Shown: positions 28,901 to 37,093, numbered from the stretch's first letter. The stretch: 64,000 bases of DNA from Robiginitomaculum sp. (GCA_002733605.1 NVWK01000002.1:247768-311767), one strand, 5' to 3'. Notes: generated by a model from the letters alone, not told the origin. Made by a program: numbers and translations.

Positions 28901-30235
28901 AATCGGAACAACAATCACAAACACCAGCAAAGTCAGCACCCAGTTGCCAAACAACGGCAACATGTCGAACCAGTGTGTGATCTGCGCGCCGACAAAACCA
29001 AACAGCTTTGCGAGACCGCCCCCAATATCGAGGTGCACAAGCGCCTGCGGTGTCAGCGCATTTAAATTAAACAAATTCGGGTAGGTAAAATAAACCGCCA
29101 TCGCCAAGACGAAACTCAAGACGGCCCCTGGCCGCTTGATTTTTTTAACAAATACACTGACCGCGAAACTAAACAGAAATGCCAAAACCAACCCCTGCAA
29201 CACAAACCGCGCCCCGAGAAACATGACCAGAGGCGTACCGGATGGATGCAAATTCGGATCCGTAAAGGCCGGACGCTCATGCCCCGACCCCGTAAACCCG
29301 AACTGGCTCCAATCCAATGCACGGATTAAACCATTTACATCTCCCTGACCAAAAATGGCCGACGATACAAAGGCCGCCACCGCTAAAAACAGCAGGGTCG
29401 CAAAGATCAAAAGCCCGCGCGGCAGAGCCGCGCCAACAACGCTAAAAACCGACCAACTGGTGCGCCAAACAGATGTCGCCTCTTCCGCAAAGGCCGGCGT
29501 CTGCGCTTTGCTTTGCGCCCGCGCCCACGCCTGTTCTGTCTCGTCTTTAAGATTCGGACTCGCCAAAGCTTTGCGCACAGCATTGAAAATCACATAGGGC
29601 GTATTGGCCGGTGTAGTTCCATGAGGAGTATTGGGATTGTCGAGATTTTGAATTTCCTCATACGCAAACCGGCAAATTTCATCATCATCGTGAATGTCAG
29701 CAATATCCAGTCCCGGCGTCCCGCAAAACGGCAGGCCGGTGCGGTAATTGCCACGATAAAATTCGGGCCAGATCGACGGTTTTAACTCGACCACATCCCC
29801 AAGCAATTTTGGCATCAGCCCGGCAGGGCCTTTGATACAATTCGCCAATTGGTAGACCTTTGACAATTCTTCGCCGATCACCGAGCGACACAATGATGTC
29901 ACCGCCGCCTCGGGCAGACCATCCACCGACATTTCCAACACCAGATAGGAAGGTTCTTTCAGATCAACCCCCGCAACCACATGCAGGCTCATAAAGTGAA
30001 TGATAGCCGCATTATCCAGCCCACCGCGAATATCGCACCGCGCCGGATTTTCCATGGTCTCAACCAGCGCCAAAACATCCGCTTCATGACGCCGACGCGA
30101 TTCCAGTTTCGCAGTACTGTCCACCCCCTCCAGCGGGCTGCGGATGACCGTACAGATCGTCACGAAATTTTGCGGTGCACGCGCTTGCGCCTCTTGCACC
30201 CCTGACACTCCTTGTAAATGGCTGGAATTCCCCAC
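25931..30235 (-). CDS. Multi-pass membrane protein fused to a DyP-type haem peroxidase
   Basis: This 1,434-residue protein combines parts I have not seen described together. An N-terminal soluble module (about 20-245) is followed by about ten membrane helices (about 265-700), a second soluble module (about 745-900) and a complete C-terminal DyP peroxidase domain. The peroxidase signatures are GFADGIS (GxxDG, catalytic Asp), CPIGSHVRRTFPRD (proximal haem His) and HRILRRGRHYG (catalytic Arg). The two soluble modules look like diverged copies of one fold: FYRGNYRTGLPFCGTPGLDIADI aligns with FARRSTRPTPFWYSAYPTLTADTI. A GTGLGTGAGTG linker repeat lies near the C-terminus. Start GTG 30235 is chosen because GGAG directly abuts the ATG at 30241 but is six bases from this GTG. 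It lies 9 bp after the P450 gene, so the two are surely co-translated. There is no Tat signal. Confidence 0.85.
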   Translation of the reverse strand: MGNSSHLQGVSGVQEAQARAPQNFVTICTVIRSPLEGVDSTAKLESRRRHEADVLALVETMENPARCDIRGGLDNAAIIHFMSLHVVAGVDLKEPSYLVLEMSVDGLPEAAVTSLCRSVIGEELSKVYQLANCIKGPAGLMPKLLGDVVELKPSIWPEFYRGNYRTGLPFCGTPGLDIADIHDDDEICRFAYEEIQNLDNPNTPHGTTPANTPYVIFNAVRKALASPNLKDETEQAWARAQSKAQTPAFAEEATSVWRTSWSVFSVVGAALPRGLLIFATLLFLAVAAFVSSAIFGQGDVNGLIRALDWSQFGFTGSGHERPAFTDPNLHPSGTPLVMFLGARFVLQGLVLAFLFSFAVSVFVKKIKRPGAVLSFVLAMAVYFTYPNLFNLNALTPQALVHLDIGGGLAKLFGFVGAQITHWFDMLPLFGNWVLTLLVFVIVVPIVVLILKFMISRLYAQVYFVSAIVICGYLIVLGTTFFGAIHSETPTLIIENTWYGHGDGTLSAQLSELVWVPLLLASVLALCVYAVFAHMPMSMRRAVEKSAIGKLVVGYGAWAVFGIGMSVIFVASFFTRAEIGLFLNGWLFFVWAGIALPLLLSVVSFFGYKAAFQTLHWSDGRKAKTGKAVLIGVPVAWVIVLNWQALTTGKILAILSALSLAMPLTLIALAVIVGALFMILRVSEKNNTPRYDNPYTDVGKDMLETENTFGAQNHMMSIQRLIPENFRRRFTLPLSLQILGNLLGRNMFRPGFLANVGTVHYARWVHLPGTNNYIFASNYDGSFESYLEDFVTNANAGLNAAWSHCEGFPEVVGIFNKGTEDGDRFKRFARRSTRPTPFWYSAYPTLTADTIRRNALIRDGLTKDALSPSAAQAWLDLFRSIPRPDSVLQARKIQSMLFGGNGHLSHGACYVVEAKGDDREASGLDLAKWLDDIKGKIDFGDVKPEGKTAYVGISEGGMRALGLSSLLDEKFDVETAYDQDKPLKFSETFSSGMYDKSHRNILGDVDENGADTWTWGGRETLAVILVYDVRNAGLESGLKPKAGLGSLKWKKIKTFNKWHSKTSHGNKKPPVPENTEPFGFADGISQPILNGTRGAKRNPGSLHIVEPGEFVLGYRDNRGYFPPSPQLSARADASNVLPSISTEIPQRYPHFETETGAGLRDLGVNGSYIVIRELKQDVYGLNRDALKYVEAQQGSTGSKTGPNTGGVFGDLNKPLEVKYIKEMMVGRKMDGRPLVMCPFDIEKPLGAPISINDPHKVNALGKTKLSRADNEFLYGRDDPQGHKCPIGSHVRRTFPRDSIDPEDSNSLFIANRHRILRRGRHYGRAEKHEETGTFFVCVNADIERQFEFVQKTWLGSPKFNGLRDEADPIAGQGTGLGTGAGTGAGGQGRFTIQHPDGDIRIPNLNAYTQMRGGGYFFLPGKDALWFFANRKNTLS
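26089..26124. repeat. Three 12-bp tandem repeats in the DyP domain linker
   Basis: Three imperfect 12-bp units (CACCTGTACCCG and variants) encode a Gly-Thr-Gly linker (GTGLGTGAGTGAG) in the DyP-type protein, in frame. Confidence 0.7.
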
Positions 30236-30244
30236 GATCATCTC

Positions 30245-31750
30245 CTAAGATTTAAAACGGACCATAAAACTATCCGGAATACCCGCAAAGTTTTTCACGC
30301 CTGCGCCCGCCCCGTCCGCAGGCTCCATATCAGGCAAACCGACCTCTTCATCAGCAAGCGCAATAAACATCTCGGCCAAAATCGCCCGCGCCCAATATTG
30401 TCCGAAACACGGATGGGCAATATCATAGGCCGCTTTGGGAGAACGTTTCCCGCCCGCGACCAATTCATACGGCTTATGTTCATTCGGCCCGAAGTTCAAA
30501 AATGCTGTACGGTCTTTTGGTGTTGGAATATTGGGGCATTCACCACGCCTTGCAGACGGCGAAACCGGACACCCATCAGGCACAAGTGCCTTCGACGCCG
30601 CCGTAATCAGGAAACATAAACCATCTCCCTTCGCAATACCGTATTGGGCAAGGGGCTTGCGAGCCCGCCGGAATACCAAAGCCGTTGTCGGGTTTTCGTT
30701 TAAAATTGTATCGAGCAAGAAATACCCGTCTTTTTGTCCAAGTTTTTTGGCAAAATCTTTTAAATCTATGTTTTGCCTTAACAGCACATCAAGAACATGC
30801 CCGAACGAAATTCCGATCAGAATATGAAAAGAGGCGATGATCTCGAAAACAATACTTTTCACATGCAGATCATAGGCCTCTTCGCTCAATTTTCCCGTGT
30901 CCTTGCCTGTATTTGGGCCGACAAAATCAGGCTTAACCTCATGCAAACGTTCAATCAATGTCCCGCCTGTAAACGCAGGGGCCGGGGAAGGCGTGTTGTC
31001 GCGGATAGAGCGCTCGACCTGTTTTGAATAGAGTTTAGACGCAAGCCCGGACACAAATGTCAGCACCTTGCTCCGCAAACCATAATTGCCGAAAATCTGG
31101 CCAAACATCAATTGTGACCATAACAAATACTCATTGGCAGATGCATGCGGGCCATGGGCTTTCAACGTGTCGGACGCACGGCGCTTATGCCCGAACCCGT
31201 CGCGAAAATTCCGGGCAAGCACAAAGACCCGAAACAGCAAAGATGGCCGCGCCTTCGGCGTTAAGCCAACAAATTCTTTCGCAAAAAGATACGGAATAAC
31301 ATACCCGTATTCGCGCACCAGATTTGTTTCCGTACCGCCTCCGGCTTTGATGTTCTGTAAAGTAGTACGCGCCAATGTCCGCGCAAATGCAGCCGCCCCC
31401 TTCATATCTTTGCGTGAAATTCGGCGCCCGTGATCCAGCGCCGCCGCAAGAATTTTCCAGCGTGTCGGTTGATCATTGTCTTCGCCGGGCAGCAGATTAA
31501 TCTGCCCCGGGATCGCCCCCATATTTTGGTCATAATGCTTGGTGCTCAGTCTGTTTTTCGAATCCCTTAAAAGTTCCAGCACCAGATCATGACGGGCAAA
31601 ATAATGTAGAATGTGGGCCGGTTTGTCTTTTGATGCGCTCAGCACATATTGGACAGTTTCTGGCCCGTCTGGGCGCAGCAATTCCTGCGCGATCAATGAA
31701 AGCACCGCCGGGCCAGGTAGACCGGGCCCCGATAAAAGTTTTGAATCCAT
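30245..31750 (-). CDS. Cytochrome P450, CYP74-like
   Basis: This is a haem-thiolate protein of 501 residues with no signal or membrane anchor. The K-helix region reads NENPTTALVFRRARKPL. It is followed by KGDGLCFLITAASKALVPDG and the haem loop, FLNFGP and then HPCFGQYWARAILAEMFIAL, with Cys448 as the thiolate ligand. Twenty-five residues separate FGP from the Cys, whereas classical P450s have about four. An extended Cys loop, the RARK motif after the K-helix and the absence of an AGxDTT-type I-helix (here FHILIGISFGHVLDVL) recall CYP74 enzymes (allene oxide synthase, hydroperoxide lyase). These rearrange fatty acid hydroperoxides without O2 or NADPH. No ferredoxin or reductase gene is nearby, which agrees with that idea. 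The start has AGAGGGG upstream. The DyP-fusion gene begins 9 bp downstream. Confidence 0.82.
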   Translation of the reverse strand: MDSKLLSGPGLPGPAVLSLIAQELLRPDGPETVQYVLSASKDKPAHILHYFARHDLVLELLRDSKNRLSTKHYDQNMGAIPGQINLLPGEDNDQPTRWKILAAALDHGRRISRKDMKGAAAFARTLARTTLQNIKAGGGTETNLVREYGYVIPYLFAKEFVGLTPKARPSLLFRVFVLARNFRDGFGHKRRASDTLKAHGPHASANEYLLWSQLMFGQIFGNYGLRSKVLTFVSGLASKLYSKQVERSIRDNTPSPAPAFTGGTLIERLHEVKPDFVGPNTGKDTGKLSEEAYDLHVKSIVFEIIASFHILIGISFGHVLDVLLRQNIDLKDFAKKLGQKDGYFLLDTILNENPTTALVFRRARKPLAQYGIAKGDGLCFLITAASKALVPDGCPVSPSARRGECPNIPTPKDRTAFLNFGPNEHKPYELVAGGKRSPKAAYDIAHPCFGQYWARAILAEMFIALADEEVGLPDMEPADGAGAGVKNFAGIPDSFMVRFKS

Positions 31751-31851
31751 ACACCCCTCTGATTTCTTTTAAGAGAACACGCGGTGATAGGCCGTGATAA
31801 AAATCACGATCTGTCAAAAAACTAAAGTCCAGAGATACTCAATATCTGGCC

Positions 31852-34800
31852 TTAAGACACCAAAGCCTGCTCACATTCTGTTATTAGGTTTTTTAATTCA
31901 CATTGACGCGCCAGACGCAAAGCCGTCTCCAGACAATGGCGCCCCTCTTCCCGACGTGTGTTTCGGGCCGCGTAGAATTGATATTTTTTACGGTACCCAT
32001 ACGCTTGGTGCACAGGGTCTTGCGTAGAACGTGCGCTCTCAATCGCCGCGTCCAGCTTGTGATGGGCATCCTCGAACTGTCCCTGTTTATGCAACAAACA
32101 CGCCTGCGCTTTCAGCACGTAAAACGTATTGGCGTTGCGCATAACATCGATCCGGTCTGCACTGATCTCGTTGCTGATAATCTTGTCGGCTCGCGCCAAT
32201 TCGCCCAACTCGAGAAAGGCCAGCGCCGCCCACGCCCCCGTCATTGGCGCCAAAGAGTAATCGGATTTATCGGCGACACTGTAGGATTTTTCCAATAAAT
32301 CGGCGGCTTTGCGGAACTCTCCATTCCGGTAATACAAATACCCGATCGCCAGATCACACAAAATAGCGGTATACACATTTGCGTCCGCGTCCGCGTCTGC
32401 GACAATACGGGCTTCCTTGTGCAGACGGCGCGCCAAATCCAGATCCCCGAAATCAACGGCGTACCAAGCCCCGAAGGCCCGTACGATCACCCCGGGAATA
32501 GAAATGGATTGGCCCCATCTTTTCCGCGCATTGTCACCCGAAAGCTTTTGCGCTTCTCTCTCCAATCGCTGGACGGCGCTTTTGACATCTCCCGTCGCAA
32601 ATTCGGCGCAAGCATGCACATAGGCCGTATAAAATTCAAGGGCCGGATGATGAAGTTCTTTAACCAGATCAAGGGCGACACTCGTGTATTCCAGTGCCGA
32701 TTTTGGACTGCCGCTTACCCATTTAATAAGCCCGATATGGCACCGCACCAGAATTTTTTCTTCCGGCTTCAAATCCTGATCATAGTCGCGCAAAGCCGTT
32801 TCAAACACCGGCAATAATTTCGCCTCTCTAAGCAGGCGTTGCGTGGCATCAAAAGACAGCATGGCAAACCTGAATTTTTGCAGCTCGCCGTCTTCAAGGG
32901 AATCGCAAATTTTGGCGGCCCGGATATACAAACGGCGGACGGTTCGAAACGTACCCGCATTATTCGCTTCCTCGAAAGCTTTCGCCATATGTGCAAGCGC
33001 AAGCTGCGCATGATCACCCTCATAGGCATGACGTGCCAGCACTTGCCAGTCTGCAAATGTGGAACCCGGCACATACTGGGTCGTAATATGCTGATAAATC
33101 CGGTCGTGAATTTTCCGGCGTTCGCGACGTATCATCCCGTTATAGCAAACCTCCTGAAACAGATCATGCATGAACACCGGATTAGCTGTTTCCATCTGTT
33201 CGAAAATACCTTTTTCGACACTCTCGTCATATGCGGCCCGCACCCGGTCCGGCGTCCAGTCCAACACCCCTTGCAAATCCGAAAGCCGGCTTTCGCGCCC
33301 GAACACGCTGGCATGCACCACCAAAATTTTGGCTTCCGCTGATAATTGCTCGAGCCGACCGCGTAAGATCGGTTCGATTTCCAAAGGCACTTCCGTAAAA
33401 TACGTATCCGAATGCGCGCCGGAATTCATCAATTTCGCAAGTTCTTGCAAGGCCAGAGGCGAGCCCTTTGCCCGGCTCACAATAATATCAATATCCTGTT
33501 CACGGCTTTTCCACGCCTTCGCATCCGTCAAGTTGAGAATAATCTGGCGCGCCTCGCTTTGCGGCAAGGGCTTCAACACAACACCGCGCTCGGCAAATGC
33601 CAGATCAGGACCGGGATATGTGGGACGGGACGAGAAGATCATCGTAAAATTATCAAAAGAAAATGTCTCGGCAAAATGCTGCAAACAATCCATACTATCA
33701 AGATCAATATTATGGGTATCCTCTATGACCAGAACCAGAGGCTGAGAACGCGATTGCGCGCCAATAATTTTCTGCACGCCATTTTGGAGCGCCGTAATTT
33801 TTTGATCAAGCGAGATTCTCCACGCAGAGAAATCACTCCCGATCCCCGCCAGTAATTTCTCGACCGCCTGTCTTTCAAATTCTGACAAACCATATCCGTC
33901 AAGCGTGTCTGCCAAAACCGGGCTTTGGCTCTGCCGATTCTGGCCCTGACCCTGACCCTGACCCTGACCCTGACCTTGACCAAGAAGTTGCCGCAACAAC
34001 ATAGCGATAGTGTACAAAGGTGTATCTTGATAAACTTGCAAACCACCGACTTTTAAAAATTGCAGATTTTGCGCCGCCGCAAACAGGCTAATTTCGTACA
34101 AAAGCCGGGATTTACCCACACCTGCTTCACCGATGATAGAGAGGGTCTTGGGGCGCTCTTGGCGGGAAAAGTCCAGCCAGTTTCGAAAATTGTTAAGCTC
34201 CCGATCCCGCCCCACAAGCGCAGAAGGCAACACAGAGCCGATTAAACTGGTGGCCGCGCTTTCGATCTTTTCGCGCTCGACTTTAAAGCTCGTGACCGGT
34301 TCCGTCTTCTCTCCCAATTGCACACGCCCATGATTGGTAAATTCGAAGTAATTGGAAATAAGATCTTTGGTGCGTTCTGAAACACAAAGGCTGTCTTTGT
34401 CGGCATCCGCCTGAATTTTTGCCGCAATATGGGCAACAGACCCAACCGTATCCATCCCGCCGCCAAAATCATTCGACTGCCACCGCACAATCGCATAGCC
34501 CGAATGAATACCGACCCGGATTTGGGTGGGGAAAGTCTTGGGGAAAGTCTTGGGGAAAACCTTGGGGAAAACCTTGGGAGACCCGTCCGCACGGCGGTGA
34601 TGTTGTAAAATTTTCTGCCCGGCCAGAGCCGCCCGCAAAGCATGATCCTCGCGACTTTCGATCGTCCCGAACACGGCTTTAATTCCATCCCCTTGCACTC
34701 GCAAAACGCGCCCGCCGAATTCATGCACGGCGCGGGTCATTCTTTCAATGATGGGGTCGATCAACTCGGAAGCATCCTCGGGATCAAGCTCTGCCACAAG

Positions 34801-34980
34801 CCCTGTTGATCCGACGATATCCGCAAAAAGAATTGAGACAACTCTTTTCTCTGGCTTAATCTCTACCCCTTCAACATCAGAATTAAGCGAATTTTCACCC
34901 GTGCTGATGATCCAACTCCCTTGCTTTAACCTGCAATAATTATCCTGTATCCGTGCGTCTAAAACTAATTGACAACACAC
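31852..34980 (-). CDS. Class III adenylate/guanylate cyclase fused to STAND ATPase and TPR domains
   Basis: This is a 1,042-residue signalling protein. The cyclase domain (about 45-225) has ILFADIVGST (first metal Asp), RVLRVQGDGIKAVFG (second metal Asp) and IRVGIHSGYAIVRW. A STAND/AAA ATPase follows, with Walker A IIGEAGVGKSRLL and Walker B LVLVIEDTHNID. The remainder is a long array of TPR-like helices (for example ALAHMAKAFEEA, SALEYTSVALDLVKEL). Three in-frame repeat tracts lie in linkers: KVFPKVFPKTFPKTFP after the first cyclase part, (GQ)6-7 within the ATPase, and ADADADA in the TPR part. The start is uncertain: GTG 34980 lacks a clear ribosome binding site. It sits 45 bp downstream of the Crp/Fnr regulator and 101 bp upstream of the P450. 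The product is probably cAMP, acting on the neighbouring regulator. Confidence 0.88.
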   Translation of the reverse strand: MCCQLVLDARIQDNYCRLKQGSWIISTGENSLNSDVEGVEIKPEKRVVSILFADIVGSTGLVAELDPEDASELIDPIIERMTRAVHEFGGRVLRVQGDGIKAVFGTIESREDHALRAALAGQKILQHHRRADGSPKVFPKVFPKTFPKTFPTQIRVGIHSGYAIVRWQSNDFGGGMDTVGSVAHIAAKIQADADKDSLCVSERTKDLISNYFEFTNHGRVQLGEKTEPVTSFKVEREKIESAATSLIGSVLPSALVGRDRELNNFRNWLDFSRQERPKTLSIIGEAGVGKSRLLYEISLFAAAQNLQFLKVGGLQVYQDTPLYTIAMLLRQLLGQGQGQGQGQGQGQNRQSQSPVLADTLDGYGLSEFERQAVEKLLAGIGSDFSAWRISLDQKITALQNGVQKIIGAQSRSQPLVLVIEDTHNIDLDSMDCLQHFAETFSFDNFTMIFSSRPTYPGPDLAFAERGVVLKPLPQSEARQIILNLTDAKAWKSREQDIDIIVSRAKGSPLALQELAKLMNSGAHSDTYFTEVPLEIEPILRGRLEQLSAEAKILVVHASVFGRESRLSDLQGVLDWTPDRVRAAYDESVEKGIFEQMETANPVFMHDLFQEVCYNGMIRRERRKIHDRIYQHITTQYVPGSTFADWQVLARHAYEGDHAQLALAHMAKAFEEANNAGTFRTVRRLYIRAAKICDSLEDGELQKFRFAMLSFDATQRLLREAKLLPVFETALRDYDQDLKPEEKILVRCHIGLIKWVSGSPKSALEYTSVALDLVKELHHPALEFYTAYVHACAEFATGDVKSAVQRLEREAQKLSGDNARKRWGQSISIPGVIVRAFGAWYAVDFGDLDLARRLHKEARIVADADADANVYTAILCDLAIGYLYYRNGEFRKAADLLEKSYSVADKSDYSLAPMTGAWAALAFLELGELARADKIISNEISADRIDVMRNANTFYVLKAQACLLHKQGQFEDAHHKLDAAIESARSTQDPVHQAYGYRKKYQFYAARNTRREEGRHCLETALRLARQCELKNLITECEQALVS
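32381..32398. repeat. Three 6-bp tandem repeats (Ala-Asp)
   Basis: GCGTCC, GCGTCC and GCGTCT in tandem give the ADADAD stretch in the TPR part of the cyclase. It is short, but continues the pattern of in-frame repeats in this gene. Confidence 0.6.
33944..33979. repeat. Hexanucleotide tandem repeat (CCCTGA)5-6 in the cyclase gene
   Basis: Five perfect CCCTGA units (33944-33973) and one variant CCTTGA encode a Gly-Gln repeat in the STAND ATPase region of the cyclase. It is in frame, and copy-number change would only alter loop length. Confidence 0.85.
34528..34575. repeat. Four 12-bp tandem repeats in the cyclase gene
   Basis: Two copies of GGGGAAAGTCTT are followed by two of GGGGAAAACCTT. 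The 2+2 pattern suggests duplication of a diverged pair or sequence homogenisation. They encode KVFPKVFPKTFPKTFP within the cyclase domain, before VGIHSG. Confidence 0.85.
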
Positions 34981-35025
34981 TTATTTTCAAGCGCTAAAAG
35001 TATAAACTGTTTATATTTGAACGTC

Positions 35026-35694
35026 TTAGTTTAAATTTATAGCTGTCGTCTCAGCCAGAAATGTCTGATCAAGGACAATCAGGCATTTCTTGTCACGTTT
35101 TAAAATGCCCTTTTTCACAAGACTGGAAATTTCCCGGGACACACTTTCGCGGTCCGCATTCACCCGTTTGGCCAGCTCTGAGAAATTCGGAATCGGGCAA
35201 AGACGAACTTCCCCCACTTGATCTGTCTCCAATTTGCAAAGCCGTAAAACTTCGACGCGAATGCGCAAAGGGATGCTTTGCGACACAAGCTCGTAAACCC
35301 TATGGGTTGACAGGCTTAACCGTTCGACCAGTTCTTCAATCAGCCAGATACTGATCTCGGGACTATCATGCAAAATCGCCAAGAAATCATTTTTGGAGAC
35401 AACACCCACTCTTGTCGCCTCGATTGCAATCACAGAGGCGCTTCGGGACTTCCCGCTGACCGCCGCCATTTCCCCAAATGTTTTCCCATGCCCAAGCTCG
35501 TTATGCCAAACCTCCCGACCACTCGGAGAGAAACTGGTAATTTTCACGCGCCCTGACAAAATGAAATAAACACAATTGTTTTGATCAACCTCGCTGAGAA
35601 TAACTTCCCCGCCAGTATAGTCTCGAAATCTTGCGGCCTGTTCCAGCTTGCGATTATTTTTAAGCGGGTCTTCAAAACCGTCAAAACTACCCAT
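35026..35694 (-). CDS. Crp/Fnr-family transcriptional regulator
   Basis: This 222-residue regulator has an N-terminal cyclic-nucleotide-binding beta-barrel (about 20-130; GGEVILSEVDQNNCVYFILSG and GKTFGEMAAVSGKSRSASVIA). The C-terminal winged helix has FSELAKRVNADRESVSREISSLVKKGIL. The phosphate-cassette region GEMAAVSGKSRSASV keeps the Glu and the Arg-Ser pattern that binds cAMP in CRP-type proteins, so cAMP binding is plausible. No Fnr-type cysteine cluster is visible, so it is not an oxygen-sensing Fnr. The start has GGGGAGG upstream. It is the first gene of a four-gene minus-strand array with the cyclase, P450 and DyP-fusion genes. Confidence 0.9.
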   Translation of the reverse strand: MGSFDGFEDPLKNNRKLEQAARFRDYTGGEVILSEVDQNNCVYFILSGRVKITSFSPSGREVWHNELGHGKTFGEMAAVSGKSRSASVIAIEATRVGVVSKNDFLAILHDSPEISIWLIEELVERLSLSTHRVYELVSQSIPLRIRVEVLRLCKLETDQVGEVRLCPIPNFSELAKRVNADRESVSREISSLVKKGILKRDKKCLIVLDQTFLAETTAINLN

Positions 35695-36052
35695 CGATAC
35701 TGCCTCCCCGAAATTACAAACATCTTCAATGGCTCAAATGGCCCGATAGCCCCAACCTATATTAAAAAACCACGACTTACAATTCCAGTCCATCAAGTTT
35801 CTACCCGTTTGTCCCCATAATTATGGCCAACTTTATAGCCCACACGCGGGTTTTCATGTGGTTTTCATAGGGTATCGGATCAGGCTTGCACTATTTGTGA
35901 TGCATTCTCCGTTTTAATCTTGCATAAGTATGTACATAAGCAGCCCATCCATGGGTGGGTGTGAAGACGGGCCTAAAACGGGGGTGAAACATGGATGCAA
36001 TAATCTTACGCAGTGTAGAGCCAGCCACGTCCCCATACGCCCAAAACTAACC
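35695..36052. other. Divergent intergenic region between the Crp/Fnr and cupin genes
   Basis: I see no gene in these 358 bases. A candidate upstream ATG at 35930 would extend the following cupin by 41 residues, but it has no ribosome binding site and the added sequence is not protein-like. Two copies of GTTTTCAT (35850-35857 and 35861-35868) lie 11 bp apart, one helical turn, and could be a direct-repeat operator. The region should hold the promoter of the Crp-cyclase-P450-DyP array. Confidence 0.5.
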
Positions 36053-37093
36053 ATGGCGTATACCTTCCAGCCCGCCAAAGTCGACACCTATGAAAACGTT
36101 GACCTCACGCAATTTAACACCCTCATTAGGCCCAAAGCCGAGCCCGCCATCCTGCGCGGCGCCATTGCCCATTGGCCTGCGGTCAAAGACGCAGATGCCA
36201 AAGCTTTGTTTAAACGCCTGACCGCCCTCGACAATGGAAAAACCCAAGCGACGCTTATTGGAGCAACGGGTACGGGCGGGGCTTTCCACTACGCCGCCAA
36301 TTTACGGGGCCGGAATTATACAGAAATCACCGAAACCCTAAGCGCGGCCTTAACACGTTTATTGGAAAACCCGACAACCGACGGCACCTATATTCAGTCG
36401 ATCCCTATCCCCGAGCACATGCCGAATTTTATGGGAAATCATCCCTTTAATCTTGTGCCCGACGGCGTTCCGGCCCGGGCATGGATCGGCAATCAAACCA
36501 CAGTACAGACCCATTTTGATGCCAGCGAGAATATTGCCTGCGTCGTCCTTGGCACAAGAGAAGTCACCTTGTTTCCGCCAGAAGAATTACCGGGCCTCTA
36601 CCCCGGCCCGTTGGAAACAGCGCCCGGAGGCGTCGTCGTCAGCCTAACCTCTCTGGACACCCCTGATTTTGAAGCCCATCCACGTTTTAAAGACGCACTT
36701 AAAAATGCCCGCCGGGCAACACTCGCGCCGGGCGATGCCCTCTATATCCCCTTCGGATGGTGGCATCATGTCCGCGCGACCTCGCCTCTGAATATGCTGG
36801 TGAATTATTGGTGGACAGACAAACCCGCCCTGCTCGACGATCTATATAGCCCAATCGTGCATGCCATGTTGTGTTATCAGCAGCTTAATCCGCAACAAGC
36901 CAAAATCTGGCAAAGCATGTTCACCCATTTCGTATTTAAACAAAACGGGGAGCCAATGGCCCACATCCCCTCGGAGCTCCGTGGCCTGTTGGGCGGTGTA
37001 CCAGAAAAATATCGCGACCGTACGATCTATGGTTTGCTGAAAACCCTCGGACAAGCCATTGGATTGGCACCTCCTCCTGACCCTAAAAAATAA
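36053..37093 (+). CDS. Cupin_8/JmjC-like protein
   Basis: This is a putative Fe(II)/2-oxoglutarate-dependent oxygenase of 346 residues. The JmjC-type fold is shown by PAILRGAIAHWPAVKDAD near the N-terminus, the metal motif THFDASENIACVVLGTREVTLFPP (HxD) and the distal histidine in YIPFGWWHHVRATSPLNMLVNYWW. This layout is shared by peptidyl hydroxylases (FIH-like, YcfD-like) and by many bacterial cupin_8 proteins of unknown target. The start was taken at ATG 36053 (MAYTFQ), where the conserved part begins; the ribosome binding site is weak. The gene is divergent from the Crp/Fnr regulator and could be regulated by it. Confidence 0.83.
   Translation: MAYTFQPAKVDTYENVDLTQFNTLIRPKAEPAILRGAIAHWPAVKDADAKALFKRLTALDNGKTQATLIGATGTGGAFHYAANLRGRNYTEITETLSAALTRLLENPTTDGTYIQSIPIPEHMPNFMGNHPFNLVPDGVPARAWIGNQTTVQTHFDASENIACVVLGTREVTLFPPEELPGLYPGPLETAPGGVVVSLTSLDTPDFEAHPRFKDALKNARRATLAPGDALYIPFGWWHHVRATSPLNMLVNYWWTDKPALLDDLYSPIVHAMLCYQQLNPQQAKIWQSMFTHFVFKQNGEPMAHIPSELRGLLGGVPEKYRDRTIYGLLKTLGQAIGLAPPPDPKK

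Noticed and set aside
36053..37093. Adding this cupin to the P450/DyP locus as a fifth gene
   Set aside because: It is divergent and shares only the intergenic region, so a functional link is possible but not supported.
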